64,000 bases of DNA from Rheum nobile (GCA_027886185.1 WOAB01000606.1:558001-622000); one strand, 5' to 3'. Counted from the first letter of the stretch, positions 1-11,240 are shown. Program-made: numbers and translations. Notes: generated by a model not told the origin, from the letters alone.

Positions 1-160
1 GAAATGAGTTCACGACGACCGCCGTGCAACTTACGGCGACCGCCGCCAATTCCTATCCAACAACATTGGCTACGATGTAATTACGACGCCCGCCGTGGAA
101 AGACGGCGCCCGCCGCGATTACGGCGCCCGCCATGCATGTCTGAAGTCCACCACGCCGTA
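1..160 (+). repeat. Fragment of LTR U3 G+C-rich cassette
   Basis: These bases closely match 625-790 inside the solo LTR downstream: the same series of short palindromes (CGGCG-AC-CGCCG, ACGGCG-CC-CGCCGT) and the same spacer containing the words CAACATTGGCTACGATG. The match starts at the window edge and stops near the word GTCTGAAGTCC. It is therefore a truncated or duplicated piece of the same LTR family, not a gene. Confidence 0.7.
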
Positions 161-165
161 ACTAC

Positions 166-370
166 ACGCCTAAGCTAGGCGTCTGATTTGGCTTGGGCCA
201 TGAGCTAGTTATTTGGGCCGGCCCAATAACTAGCCCATGTATTAAACGCTTAGGTTAAGCGTGTGGGTACACGCTTAGGTTAAGCATGTGGGTACACGCT
301 TAACATAAGCGTGTAATACATACATGTTTTCAAAATGGCAAGAATACCCCTACACGCTTAAGCTAAGCGT
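166..370. repeat. Cluster of five 17-nt palindromes
   Basis: Five units of exactly 17 nt, each with two 7-nt inverted arms around a 3-nt centre, lie at 166-182, 246-262, 271-287, 296-312 and 354-370. The consensus is ACGCYTA-NNN-TARGCGT. Arm changes are compensated (CCTA/TAGG in the first, CTTA/TAAG in others), and only 271-287 has one broken pair. A sixth unit at 1704-1720 lies across the inserted solo LTR, so the cluster was once continuous. Function unknown; cruciform, RNA hairpin or protein-binding array are all possible. Confidence 0.75.
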
Positions 371-1695
371 GTTGATAAGCACTACTTTGTAGGGCTTAAG
401 TAAGAGTCATTAGAGGTTTTATTGGTGCCATTCAGGTAGATTTAGACACATTCATGTGTATGGCGTTTGGAGGCGAAGTTGGTGTATTTGGAGGTGTTTG
501 AGCTATTTTGGAGATCATATGAGACACTGAGGAGGAAGCCACCAGTAGTAGACGCCAAGGAGTTATGAAGTATTGGCGAGGAGGTGCTGAAGACACGCTT
601 TCGGGAGCTGAAGAGACAAAGGAGGAAGAAACGAGTTCACGGCGACCGCCGCCAATTCCCATCCAACAACATTGGCTACGATGTAATTACGGCGCCCGCC
701 GTGGAAAGACGGCGCCCTCCGCGATTACGGCGCCCGCCGTGGAGGATGCAGCGCCCGCCGTGCATGTCTGAAGTCCGATGCGCCGTTTCCTTCTTTGCAT
801 TATTTTATTACTTTTTATTATTTCGTTTTAGGTTAACTTAGCTTTATTTCCTTTAGTATTTAAGGGTTGAGAAAAGGCTTGTTTGCCTATCTTGGATTCT
901 CTCTCGAACCCTAATTAGTTTTTTACGTATTTGCTATGAAGAACTAAGCCTCCTTGGCTTAGTCAGACGCTGAAGCTTTCGTTTTGATTCAGTTGTGAGA
1001 TTCTCGTTCTTAATCTATTGCATGGTTTTTATCTCTTCTCTTGCTTAAGTTGCTTATGATTGATATCGATAATCTCTAGTCTGATCATCTAGGGTTTGTT
1101 GTTATTGGTCTATTGCTAGATCTAAATTGTTACTGGTTGAGCATATCTATTTCAGAGTAGCAACTGTATCGTACTAGTATCTGGTTGTGCTAGTCTTATG
1201 CAGAAGAGAATTGATTTACATTCTAGGATAAAAGCTGATTGTTTTATGCTAGAATTGTATCCAACTATTTTCCTATCCATAAAGCTGTTGTTAAACTGAA
1301 TCTTGATAGTTTCAGGGTTGTTTAATTAGTTAGTGCTAATAGTATCTGGTTGTGCTATTAGTTATATCTGAAAAGGAATTGGAATCACCATTGCATGAGA
1401 TTTTGAATGAGTATCTATGATCAACTTGTCATACGAATTGTGGATGTTGTTTGACTAAGTGTTTTTCCCCATCCCTGATTTCATCATATTTTACTTTGTT
1501 TACTTTTGCATGCTTAGGTTACTAAAACTCACAAAACCCCCATTTGGTTACTTTGGTTTGACATACAAATTGCATATTAAGATAGAATTCGCCTCCTTGT
1601 GGATTCGACCTGTACTTACCTAGGACTACGGTTTAAGGTTTGTTTGGATACTTTGCATAGCAGTTTTTACACGACAAAAACCTGTTATCACGTGT
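368..1695 (+). mobile_element. Solo LTR, LARD1 family (LTR 373-1690)
   Basis: A 1318-bp LTR runs from TGATAAGCACTAC at 373 to TGTTATCA at 1690 and is flanked by a perfect 5-bp target duplication, CGTGT (368-372 and 1691-1695). It is the reverse complement of the LTRs at 9319-10703 and 13046-14430 over its ends and its 3' two thirds. No internal region is attached, so it arose by LTR-LTR recombination. The stretch at about 450-790 differs entirely from those LTRs and instead carries G+C-rich palindromes. A TATA-like TATTTAA lies near 860. Confidence 0.92.
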
Positions 1696-1781
1696 AAAAC
1701 CACACGCCTATCTTAAGCGTGTATTTTCGCGTCCGTTTAGACATATTTTCGCGTGCATTTAGCTTTTCCGTATAAATATAT
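1696..1781. repeat. Distal part of palindrome locus
   Basis: This continues the locus split by the solo LTR. Unit six (1704-1720, ACGCCTA-TCT-TAAGCGT, one mismatched pair) lies ten bases from unit five once the LTR and one target copy are removed. The same ten-base spacing between two such units occurs at the second locus near 3360-3405. Two TTTTCGCGT words follow. Confidence 0.55.
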
Positions 1782-1885
1782 GATATAACAATAGTATATA
1801 ACTATACGATATAACCCTAGTATATAAATATACGATATAACTATAGTATATAACTATACGATATAACAATAGTATATAACTATAA
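1782..1885. repeat. Tandem repeat, 26 bp x 4
   Basis: Four AT-rich units of 26 bp start at 1782, 1808, 1834 and 1860. Each begins GATATAAC and contains AGTATATAA, with a few substitutions between copies. A second small duplication (ATAATCTTTAACGAA) follows at about 1884-1930. This is a simple minisatellite with no coding potential. Confidence 0.85.
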
Positions 1886-2034
1886 TCTTTAACGAATAAT
1901 ATTACATTTATTATAATCTTTAACGAACTATTATGCATTACTAAGGTTACAAACTAACTACGTACGGAATTTATACATATAACTACGACAAAAAGTTTCT
2001 CTTAATTTTGTATACATATATAGTACTTAATTTT

Positions 2035-2828
2035 CCGGACTATCCGTTTAATTTTTATCCGAATCCGATCTGATCCGGGTGATTTTTCCGGATACTTGGA
2101 CCGGATACGGATCAAAATATTTTGCTTACCGGATATCCGGGAATCCGGTATTATTAATATAATATATATATATATATGTTTTTATAACTAATATACAATG
2201 TTTAATTAGTTTCGATCTCAAAATGATGCTTGTATATTTTTAAGTAATTAAACCACTTCAATTCTCCAATACAACATTCCTTATTTTATTTCTTCTAATA
2301 AAAAACAATCTTGATTATTATTCTTATAAAATTAAAATCCTAAATCATGTACTAATTGTCGTCTCACTAAACAAAGCAAATATGTTTTTTTGTCAAGACT
2401 GAGTGTTCATCATTGAATTGAATTTTGATTATATAAGTTAAAGTTAAAACTTTATATGTACTTGCCAATTCCTCTTATTATATAATATATATGTTTATGG
2501 TTTTAATCTGAAAAGGTTGACAAGTTTAATTGTTTGAAAAAATTACAGGGACTTGCAAATAGTGTTGATGTTTGATATTTAGTTTGCACTTTGCGCATTG
2601 TTAATTTTTATGGAATTGAAAAAAGTAATATTTTGATTTAATTTTTAATAGGTTTTCTAGTAACCGGATAATTTGGATATCCTAGTCGAATATCCGATCC
2701 GATCCGGATAATATATACCGGATATCCGGTCTAAAACGGACCGGATACGGATAGGAGTTTTGTAAATATTTTTTATCGGATATCCGACATACCGGACCGG
2801 ACCGGATATATCCGTTTGCTCACCCCTA
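2035..2828. mobile_element. Decayed hAT-like element with CCGGATATCCGG subterminal repeats
   Basis: Two blocks rich in CCGGAT, GGATATCC and ACCGGATACGGAT (about 2035-2150 and 2660-2828) face each other across an AT-rich core. The right end reads inward as TAGGGGTGAGCAAACGG, typical of hAT termini. The left terminus has lost this end and no 8-bp target duplication could be matched, so the left border is approximate. No transposase is present. Confidence 0.5.
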
Positions 2829-3229
2829 AGTGCCGACAGTGCATATATTCGACCAATTGAACTCATTATCTCATATTGATAATACAATATGTATTCAATC
2901 TAAAATTCCACCAACATTAGAGATATATGATTGTTTGATATATTTGTATTATTATCAATTAATTTTAGGATGTAATTACATTAAGCTCAATCTATTATTA
3001 ACTCATGGATAATAAATTTTTAAATTTAAATATAAATAAATAAAATAACACATTTTCTTTATATCTTTTAAGGAGGCTAATGAGAAAATTGTCATTTTAA
3101 GTTCTTCATCCTTTAGATGTTAATGTTTTAGATGAATGTGTTATTGTTATCTAGTCTTATTTTTAATGATACATGGAGTTTAGGTAGTTGTCAACAATTA
3201 ATTACTACCTACTAGCTTTTAGTAAATGA
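2829..3229. other. AT-rich stretch, nothing recognised
   Basis: AT-rich DNA with only short random open frames. I see no coding, RNA or repeat signal. Confidence 0.5.
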
Positions 3230-3440
3230 GATTCTCCTTGGTGCGCCATTTTATGGCGCGCCAAATGGGCCCGCATCGATACGCTTAGTTCAGGCGTGCC
3301 AGACTGGCGCACCACCTTTATGGGTATTTTGTCCATTTCTTCCTGTTTTACCCCCTGCACGCCTAACTTTGACGTACCAAAATGCACGCCTATTTTTGGC
3401 GCACCAATGTGCGTGCGAAAGGTTAAAACACCGCGTATAT
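3230..3440. repeat. Second locus of 17-nt palindromic units
   Basis: This is a diverged relative of the 166-1720 cluster. GCGCCAT-TTT-ATGGCGC is a perfect 7+3+7 palindrome near 3246. Units ACGCTTA-GTT-CAGGCGT, ACGCCTA-ACT-TTGACGT and ACGCCTA-TTT-TTGGCGC keep the 17-nt length with partly decayed arms. The last two are separated by ten bases, as at the first locus, and both loci have a TACCCC word just before the pair. A TATATATAA box lies at about 3434-3444. No gene follows. Confidence 0.55.
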
Positions 3441-3762
3441 ATAACACCCTCGATTTTTTATTGTTATTTTCCACATCATAAAGTTTATAGAAATAGTTTT
3501 TATTTTGAATAATGTGATTTTATAAATGTATAAATGATAATATTATGCACTCATCAAATTTTATAATATCGAGTGAGACTCAAGTCCATTTTTAGATTTA
3601 GGTTGCATAGTGAAGAGCAATAATGAATAAAGAAAAATAAGAGTTATTGTAAAACACATGGAATGATAAGTTATAAACATAATTATTTATTTAATAAATA
3701 AGTCAATTATTTTTTTGTTAATTTTTTTCCGTTGGAACAACCTTATATATTTATGCTTGAAG
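3441..3762. other. AT-rich stretch, nothing recognised
   Basis: AT-rich DNA between the palindrome locus and the hAT element, with no gene or repeat I can support. Confidence 0.5.
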
Positions 3763-4244
3763 TGCATATATAGACCTCAGCAAACACAGTTTGGCCCGCC
3801 CGGCCCGCCCGCCTAATAATACGGGCTCAGATAAGGATTAAATCCATAATGGGTTGTTTGGCCCAGCCCGGACGGGTAAGCAGGCCAAGTACGATTACAT
3901 GTTTAGGCCCTAACGGGCCGTTCGTCCCGGCCCGGCCCGTATATTATTTTTAATATAAAAATATATAATAAAAAAACCCTAACATAAGATTACTTACACT
4001 TTTCTTATTATTAATGTTAAATAATTAGTTTGAAGAATAAAAAGTATTTTAAAAAAATAAGAAATATTCTTGGAAATGACTAATCAGGCCGCCCGCGGGC
4101 CGGCTCGGCCTGGACTTCCGGGCGGGTCCGGTTAAGGGTTATGGCCCGAATAACGGGCCTGGCCCGGACCCGACCCGCTTAAACGGGTTGAAAAAATGAG
4201 TCCGACCCGGCCCGAACCCGTGTTTGATCAGGTCTATGCATATA
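3763..4244. mobile_element. Non-autonomous hAT element with 8-bp target duplication
   Basis: The element spans 3771-4236 (466 bp). Its ends are inverted: TAGACCTCAGCAAACAC on the left, and TAGACCTGATCAAACAC read inward from the right. A perfect 8-bp duplication TGCATATA flanks it (3763-3770 and 4237-4244), diagnostic of hAT transposition. Both subterminal zones are packed with CCCGGCCCG-type repeats, the usual transposase-binding layout; the core is AT-rich. It has no ORF and would need a transposase in trans. Confidence 0.9.
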
Positions 4245-4337
4245 TAAATATTTAATGTGTACACATACGCACTCAAAATGAATTTAGTATACATGCATAT
4301 TGTAAAATATACATGTTTATATTAAATGCTCACATAG

Positions 4338-4715
4338 AGTCAGAGGCGGAGTTGGGGGTCAGGAGGTCTGATGATCCCCATTTCTCCCAATTAGTATTAT
4401 TATTTTTATGCTACAAAAAGAGTTCGAACATAAAATGCATGTTGGAGGGATATTGATATTGTTAGTAACATGATGAGAGATGACTTTCTTAGTAATTGTT
4501 TGGTGTACTATATCAAGAGAGGTATCTTTAGAAGCACTAGTGATGAAGTTATTATTTACCATTTTCATAATATGAGAACCACAAACCAGATTTACATGTT
4601 TTACGTCGCAAGAGATACAATGACTCGATGGTTATCTTTAGTAATGAACTCTTTAGTTTAATATTAATGTAATACAATTTTATTTTCTTGACCGGCCTTC
4701 CGTGATTCTCTGGCT
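4338..4715 (+). mobile_element. Internally deleted hAT (TTF-type transposase) relic
   Basis: The left end CAGAGGCGGAGTTGG near 4341 resembles termini of plant hAT elements that encode TTF zinc-finger transposases. The right end near 4700-4712 (CTGGCTCTGCT) is a weak inverted partner. The interior keeps only the last part of a transposase frame. Exact borders and the target duplication are not resolved. Confidence 0.5.
4470..4661 (+). pseudogene. C-terminal fragment of hAT TTF-type transposase
   Basis: The 63-residue frame reads RDDFLSNCLVYYIKRGIF followed by DEVIIYHFHNMR. This matches the C-terminal dimerisation tail of plant hAT transposases, which usually reads like LNDCLVTYIER-F plus a DDEIIxRF segment. 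The TTF zinc finger, DDE core and most of the dimerisation domain are absent. The assignment rests on remembered family motifs. It is too short to be active. Confidence 0.6.
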
Positions 4716-5247
4716 CTGCTAGAGCATAAATTATATATGTGCATGTAATAAATGTTCATGTTTATCATGCTAAGGTGATGGAAATATGAGTCCATAGTTT
4801 AGCAAAAGTGCATGTTTATAATGTTGAACTTCATATTTAATATGCTAAAAGTGCATGGTTAATATGTTAAATTACATGGTTTAAGCTACTAAAGTGCATG
4901 AGGATGCTAAAGTGACTATTCGATATTTAAAAAAGCGAATAAAATTCGAGAAAAAATGTCAAAAAAATTGGGGGGGGGGGGGGGGGGGGGGGATTCCAGG
5001 AAAAAACTCATTTAAAAAAACATATATAATAATAAATCTAATAAAGTTTATCATATTTATATTTGGTCACTCCACATTTTTTAGTCAAACTTCATTTTCT
5101 AGATCTAATGATTACTATTGCTCCCCACTATTCACCCTAACAATCTTCCTCATATGATCCAAAAGTAGTGCAAAACACAAAGGAAGTGCACAAGCATATA
5201 TGTGCATCACTTTTATGTCTATATGTGCATCATAAGTCTATTATATC
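4716..5247. other. AT-rich stretch with 23-base G homopolymer
   Basis: No gene is seen. The words TGCATG and ATGTT recur loosely. An uninterrupted run of 23 G bases lies at 4970-4992 in otherwise AT-rich DNA; it could be a real mononucleotide tract or a sequencing or assembly artefact. Confidence 0.6.
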
Positions 5248-5327
5248 GTGCATCACTCTGTCTGAGTGTGCATCACTCTGTCCGAGTGTGCATCACTCTA
5301 TCCGAGTGTGCATCACTCTGTCCGAGT
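5248..5327. repeat. Tandem repeat, 20 bp x 4
   Basis: Four 20-bp units, GTGCATCACTCTGTCYGAGT, start at 5248, 5268, 5288 and 5308 with one or two substitutions. Partial units (GTGCATCACTTTTATGTC and GTTCATCACTTTTATGTC) flank the array. This is a young minisatellite. Confidence 0.9.
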
Positions 5328-5345
5328 GTTCATCACTTTTATGTC

Positions 5346-7000
5346 AACATGACAATTTTAATTTAATAATACAGCATTAAAACAGATGAGTTGACATAAT
5401 GAATGATCCTCAAAAACACCAGTGGCAGAGATTATTTGACCAAGGTGTACCAACTTATCAGTCAACATTATACGATTTTTTCCATGAAAATATACCGGAT
5501 AAAAACTTATAAAAATCTTATGAAATCTAATTTAGAATATGGGATAAATTAGAATATGGGAATGGGATGAGCTTCTCAGTTTTAAATTCTCATAGTCCGT
5601 ATTTGATTGAAAAAATATCAAGAAACGTATATAGGTTTTACAAAAAAACATACAATTTCTTTTTCTTAGAAATTTTGAAGGTTTTCGCAAACATAATTTT
5701 TTATAGTAAAATATATCAAGATATCTAATTTTGGTGTAAAGTATTCTATTCAATTTCACTTTATTCTCCTATTACACTAATAAGTTTTAATTTTTGAACG
5801 AAAATATTTTTCAAAAAAGGATGTATTATTGTTGGCTAAGTTGAACTTTGGGCAACAAAATTGGCCCAATCCAGCAACAGCTTTTTAGATTGCCATCTTC
5901 TTTTTTTGTTTTGGTCAAATTCAGATTGCCATCTTTTGTCGCCCCACCTGAATGACCTGAGGTACTTGAAAATGTACTACTGAAGGGGATGTTTATATAA
6001 TATATTTTCGCACAGTGAGACTCAACACAAAGCTTTTGAAGGAGCAAGTATTTTGATACCAACGTGGAACTGCAGTCCATCAACTTATAGTAGTCAATTC
6101 ACAGAGAAATTACATGGAAGAAAAGAAACACAGGTTCCACTATGAATTATGTACTGTATGAGTTTGTGAAGGGTTACCTTGTGCAACAAAATCTATATCC
6201 TTTCACTTGAATTGTGAGATCACTGCACACTTTAGAGGAAACAAACTTGCGCCCATGTTTAACAATGAATCACAACCTTCCTTCATGGTATTGGAACTCT
6301 TTTCATTTTGCTTTTTATGTAGGAGAGCTAAGAAAGAATCCTATTGTCCAGTTTCTTCTTCATGCTGAAACAAAATTCAGATTCACTAAACAGGGGCTAT
6401 ATATTTTATAGACATGCTAAAAAGAAAATAAGTTAAAAGAGTAAGTAATATTCACAAGCTCTATTATGTTGATCATGGACCATAATATGACTCACCATGT
6501 CAAATAGGGTCTTCACTTAAATGATCAAAATCTTCACTCCCACTAAAACAAAAGAGCAGTAAAATGAAATTATCAAATGTGTAAAAAGATGTTTGGAAGA
6601 AAATGCACAAAACATGACCTCTATAAAACAAGTATCCATTATGAATAACAATATTTATGCAAAATAAATTTAGTTTGTATTCAGACTTTATTTTAGCTAA
6701 GCAAGAAGGACAACCCACTGATTATATGCAAAATCATTTAAGTTGATGGTTGGCAATCAAGGTCCATGAATAACATTAATCCTTATAAGGAGAAGGAAAA
6801 TGAAACATCTTACAAATGGATTCAAAAACTAAGCATATAACTACTCTTAAGAATATTTGCTTATCATGTGGAGTCATCTTGAAGATCTCTCGTATATCTC
6901 TTCTCATGTTTGGAAAAAATACATTTCTTCTTTAAGTTGTATATATGTATATCTTATGATCTCATTTCTTAAGTTTGTTGGAAATTGTTGTGGCCTAAAG
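5346..7000. other. No recognisable gene
   Basis: Only short frames occur and none resembles a known family. The 3' part may be intron or upstream sequence of the leucine-rich-repeat fragment that follows, but I could not identify further exons. Confidence 0.4.
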
Positions 7001-7507
7001 TCAACTCAAGGATCTCAATCTTTCTGGAGTTATACTAAACAATTTTTCAAGTCTCACTAAACTGGAAGAGATGTAAGTAGCTTCAGCTCAAGATCATTGC
7101 TTCATATATACTTGTTGAAATTGTTTTACAAATTTTAATCTAGGTACTATACTGCTACATTTGATTTATGGATGTCACAAATGTTTACTTGTTCTTATTC
7201 ATCAGTGACCTCAGTAGTGACTACATCAACGAATCCATACCCGCCAATTTGACAAAAAATCCTCTAGTCACATTGTAAGTACATGGGCTAGTTCTTTCAA
7301 GAGAACGAGCGTGAAATTGATCAAATCTCCACCCTCTAGCAATTGTAAGTTGTTGAATATAGAATGCATTGTATAGGATTTGACTTACTCTATTTTGACT
7401 TACTCTATTTTGACTTTCTTATGTTTTCTTTTCAGGGTATTAGACAATAACTTTGTTGGAGGGCAGCTTCCACAAAGCCTGGGAAACTTGAAAAGTTTGA
7501 GAAGATT
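7001..7507 (+). pseudogene. Leucine-rich-repeat receptor gene fragment, three exons
   Basis: Three consecutive exons are bounded by AG acceptors and GTAAG-type donors: 7001-7072 (72 nt), 7206-7274 (69 nt) and 7436-7507 (72 nt). All begin in the same codon phase and each encodes one repeat: QLKDLNLSGVILNNFSSL, DLSSDYINESIPANLT, and VLDNNFVGGQLPQSLGNL. One repeat per 72-nt exon is the known architecture of several plant LRR receptor kinases. No signal peptide, transmembrane segment or kinase domain is seen on either side, so this is a fragment; it could also be part of a gene whose other exons I missed. Confidence 0.65.
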
Positions 7508-9313
7508 GTAAGGAATTCTCATTCCTTTGGTGTGTTGTTATTTGTAGGTTATTTATCCATTTTATCATAGATTGATCTAATTTGAAAGGGTAGATTTATT
7601 GCCACAACCCAAGCAGCGACTCTTGGTGGTGGCTAATCGGCTCCCTTTTTCCGCTGTAAGAAGAGGTGAAGATTCATGGTCACAATTTAGTGGCTTCCAA
7701 TAAAGACATTTGTAAAAGATTGTACTTTCTACCATGTCTCTAGCTCTTCCATCTTGGTTATGGTTTGTACTTAATTGTTCATTCTTGAAAGAAGGATAAT
7801 TGACATGTTAAATATAGTGATAACACACTGAGTATGTCAAGAACATGTAGTTTTATTCCGTGTTATGCACAAGTTTAATTAGACTCCTAAAATACCATAC
7901 TTTTTCCTCCTATTAAATAATAGCTAAAACATCTCTAATAGAATAGCTCTTTAATCTTCTTTGAGATCCATGATGTCGAATTCATCTTACAATGTTCTGA
8001 TAGGAAAATTGAGCCTCTTCTCACACTATGACGTTGGTTATCTTTATTTTCGACTCAACATGTGAAGTACTTTATATTCGAAGCTCAACTTTTTTGCAGA
8101 ACATACCAAAGATTGTACATCTTGCTTTTCTCCTCTGTTGATACCTATCATTTGTTCCATTTATTCGATCTTATATTTAGTTAACACTTTTATCTTAATG
8201 TTATCGAGTGTGTGCTCGTAATATGTCGGTGCATTTCCTAATAAAATGCTTGATTTAAGCATGCAAGATCCTTGTACATACTATGATTTCCCATCAGCTT
8301 GTGATGTTTTGATTTAAAAATTGAGACTCTTATCCTTGTGACAACGATTCTCTTTGTTTCTAACTCAATATGTGGTGACATTAAATACTAAAGAAACTGA
8401 TTGTTTATGGTATAAAACTATGAGCTGGAATACCTTATTGATCGTTTGCAACAGAATTTCTCCATGGTAGCAAAAGTGAATTTTTAATGGTTAAGTGATC
8501 AAGATTCAAGAATCATGATAATTATTCTTAATGCTATAGTAGCACGATCAACCTCATGATAGAGATTGTAAAGCATCCAATATGGAAATATCTGCATCTT
8601 AGTGGAATGGGCTTCTAGGCAGGCTGGCAACCCAGTATGGAAATTCAACATTTGTACTCATTAGCTAGAGAAACCCATGGCCGTATAATGACTATGAGTG
8701 AAAACAATTCTAAAAAGAAATTATTCCACTAAAGCTATTTTGATTTGTTTCCAACTCAATTCTCCAACTTTATTGGTGTTATAACAAAATTCAAGTGAAA
8801 ATGTGAGTTATGGACTTTTTGAAGCTACAAAATTCAAGTGATTACTTCACCACTCTTTTTTTCCGATTTAAACAGCTTTTATTAGAAACATCAGAATAAA
8901 AAACATGTCTTTCTTCCAATGCAGACTAATACCAGAGGAGCTAAAATGGCACAAGCACTCAGCTAAAAGTCGTAATCACAATGAATATTGTCAATTCCGA
9001 TATAACTGGCACTACCAGAAAAATTTGGCCTCATAAGTCACAACTTGCATACGACTCCGGTGAACACATCTTTTTATAGATTTTATAAGGTGATTTCCAT
9101 GGTAGGTTGGTACCATGATAACAAGATAAAAATCAACTCCAAATTGGATAATTTTCAAAACCCATATAATTTAACTCTTGACGAAATGCAAGTTCTTCTA
9201 GTCCCTTTCAAAAGATCAAGCCTTCTTACAGATGACAATAAATATCACGATAAATAAATAGCAAATCAGAGAGTATGATGGACTCTAGATGCCCCAGGAA
9301 TTTATGTTGTTTG
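7508..9313. other. No recognisable gene
   Basis: AT-rich sequence downstream of the LRR exons. No kinase exons, repeats or transposon ends were identified. Confidence 0.4.
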
Positions 9314-9318
9314 ATAGC

Positions 9319-10703
9319 TGATAACAGGTTTTTGTCGTTCTAAAAACTGCTATGCAAAATATCCAAACAAACCTTAAACCGTAGTCCTAGGTAAGTACAG
9401 GTCGAATCCACAGGGAGGCGAATTCTATCTTAATATGCAATTTGTATGTCAAACTAAAGTAACCAAAGGGGGTTTTGATTGTTTTAAATAACTAAGCATG
9501 CAAAGGCAAGAATAAACTAAAGATGAATGAATTCAGTAATGGGAAAAGCACTTAGTCAAACAACATCCACTATTCGTATGACAAGTTGATCATAGATACT
9601 CATTCAAAATCTCATACAATGGAAATTCCAATTCCTTTTCAAATATAACTAATAGCACAACCAGATACTATTAGCACTAACTAATTAAATAACCCTGAAA
9701 CTATCAAAATTCAGTTTAACAGCAGCCTTACGGATAGGAATATAGTTGGATACAATTCTAGCATAACACAACCAGATATTATCCTAGAATGTAAATCAAT
9801 TCTCTTCTGCATAAGACTAGCACAACCAGATACTAGTACGATGCAGTTGCTACTCAGAAATAGATATGCTCAACCAGTAACAATCTAGATCTAGCAATCA
9901 ATCAATAACAATAAACCCTAGTTGCGTCCAATTAGAGATTATCAATATCAATCATAAACAACTTAAGCAAGAGAAAGATAAAAACCATGCAATAGATTAA
10001 GAACAAAAATCTCACAACTTAATCCAAACGAAAGCTTCAGCGTCTGACTAAGCCAGGGAGGCTTAGTTCTTCATAACGTAGAACGTAGAAATTAGGGTTC
10101 CAAGAGATGATGATTGATTGGCCAACAAGCCTCCTTCAACCCTCTAATACTAAAGGAAAATAAATTCTGGAATTAACCTAAAACGAAAGTAATAAAATAA
10201 TAATAAAAATAATTAAAGGAAATTGGGAATTAATCCCGTCTTCGGCCTCTTCAATTCTCGCGAGCAGCTCGCATCACGTGATGGCCCACACCATCTCGGC
10301 AGACACCTCGGCCCAGCTAGCGTCTTCGGCCCAACTCCAATTCAGCACATGCCGACATCAGCGTGACATCACGCTTCTTCACAATTCATTTCTTCAGCTT
10401 CACATTGACGCTGGCATCTTCACGTGGGCTCCAGCCGCCAATTGGGCCTCTCCAGCTTGCTTCTCGCGGCATTTCACGTGGGCTAGGCTCCTTCAATTCA
10501 CGCCACGCGGGAGGAGTTCTTCACTTGGGCTTTTCTCAATTGGGCCTTTTCCTCTAATTCGGCCCACCAATCACGTGGCTTTTAATTAATTACCAAACTT
10601 CGCCCCCACACGTCATGTAAATGAATGTGTCTAAATCTACCCGAATGACACCAATAAAACCTCTAATTACTCTTACTTAAGCCCTACAAAGTAGTGCTTA
10701 TCA
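9319..10703 (-). repeat. LARD1 3' LTR
   Basis: It runs TGATAAC to TTATCA on the plus strand. It carries four CACGTG boxes at 10275, 10421, 10475 and 10572, the first inside the 12-bp perfect palindrome CATCACGTGATG. The element's purine-rich tract adjoins at about 10704-10715 (GGGGTGGTT on the sense strand). Confidence 0.92.
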
Positions 10704-11079
10704 AACCACCCCATGCTTAGACCTTTGCTCGTCCTCGAGTAAACTAATAAAGAGCCTACTCCTCCAATGTAGCATCCAAGGTCTCAGGAAGCATATCCTC
10801 CAACTAAGAGTCACCTAACCCATGCCAAGCTCCTGGCTCCAATCTCATTTACAACACATCCACAACTCAACAAGCTTAAGGGCAAGCAGAGTACTTCCCC
10901 CAAACTAAACCCGGACATCCAATAGTGTGAGTAACCTCTAATCCTAGCCTCCATCTATTTCTCCTTATGTCTCCCAGAGTGACCTACCCGACAATCATTC
11001 TTTGACTCCTCTTCTTATGACGCCTCTCCAATAATAGTGAGAAATCCTAAAATCACTCTTCTTCTTTTCGCTCATTTTG

Positions 11080-11240
11080 CCAAGGCGCCCTTTCGGGTTT
11101 TCACCAAGCCACTCATTTCATTTTCCAATAGATGTACTCACATAAGCTCACGTCACTCTTGACCTCATATTACCCCAGCCTAATGCTGGTCCAAGCCACC
11201 TGCTTATTACCTAGGCCGCCCTTTCGGGTTTTCGACCTAT
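11080..11240 (-). other. Paired GAAA-tetraloop hairpins, LARD1
   Basis: On the sense strand two hairpins share the apex AAAACCCGAAAGGG: a CCC/GGG helix closed by a GAAA loop with a four-A bulge on the 5' side. At 11212-11239 the outer helix has seven pairs including one G-U. At 11081-11108 it has four pairs, two mismatches and one further pair. They lie 131 bp apart and 0.4-0.5 kb before the 3' LTR. The matching pair in LARD2 (25067-25220) has different outer-stem sequence but equivalent pairing. Confidence 0.7.

Noticed and set aside
2828..2836. Target duplication for the CCGGATATCC element
   Set aside because: AGTGCCGA follows the right end but no matching 8-mer was found near the left block; the left border is eroded.
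10278..10589. Open frames of 64-115 residues repeated at 10278-10589 and 13969-14316
   Set aside because: They are the same frame in the two LTRs of LARD1, antisense to the element, with no domain; a by-product of LTR duplication.
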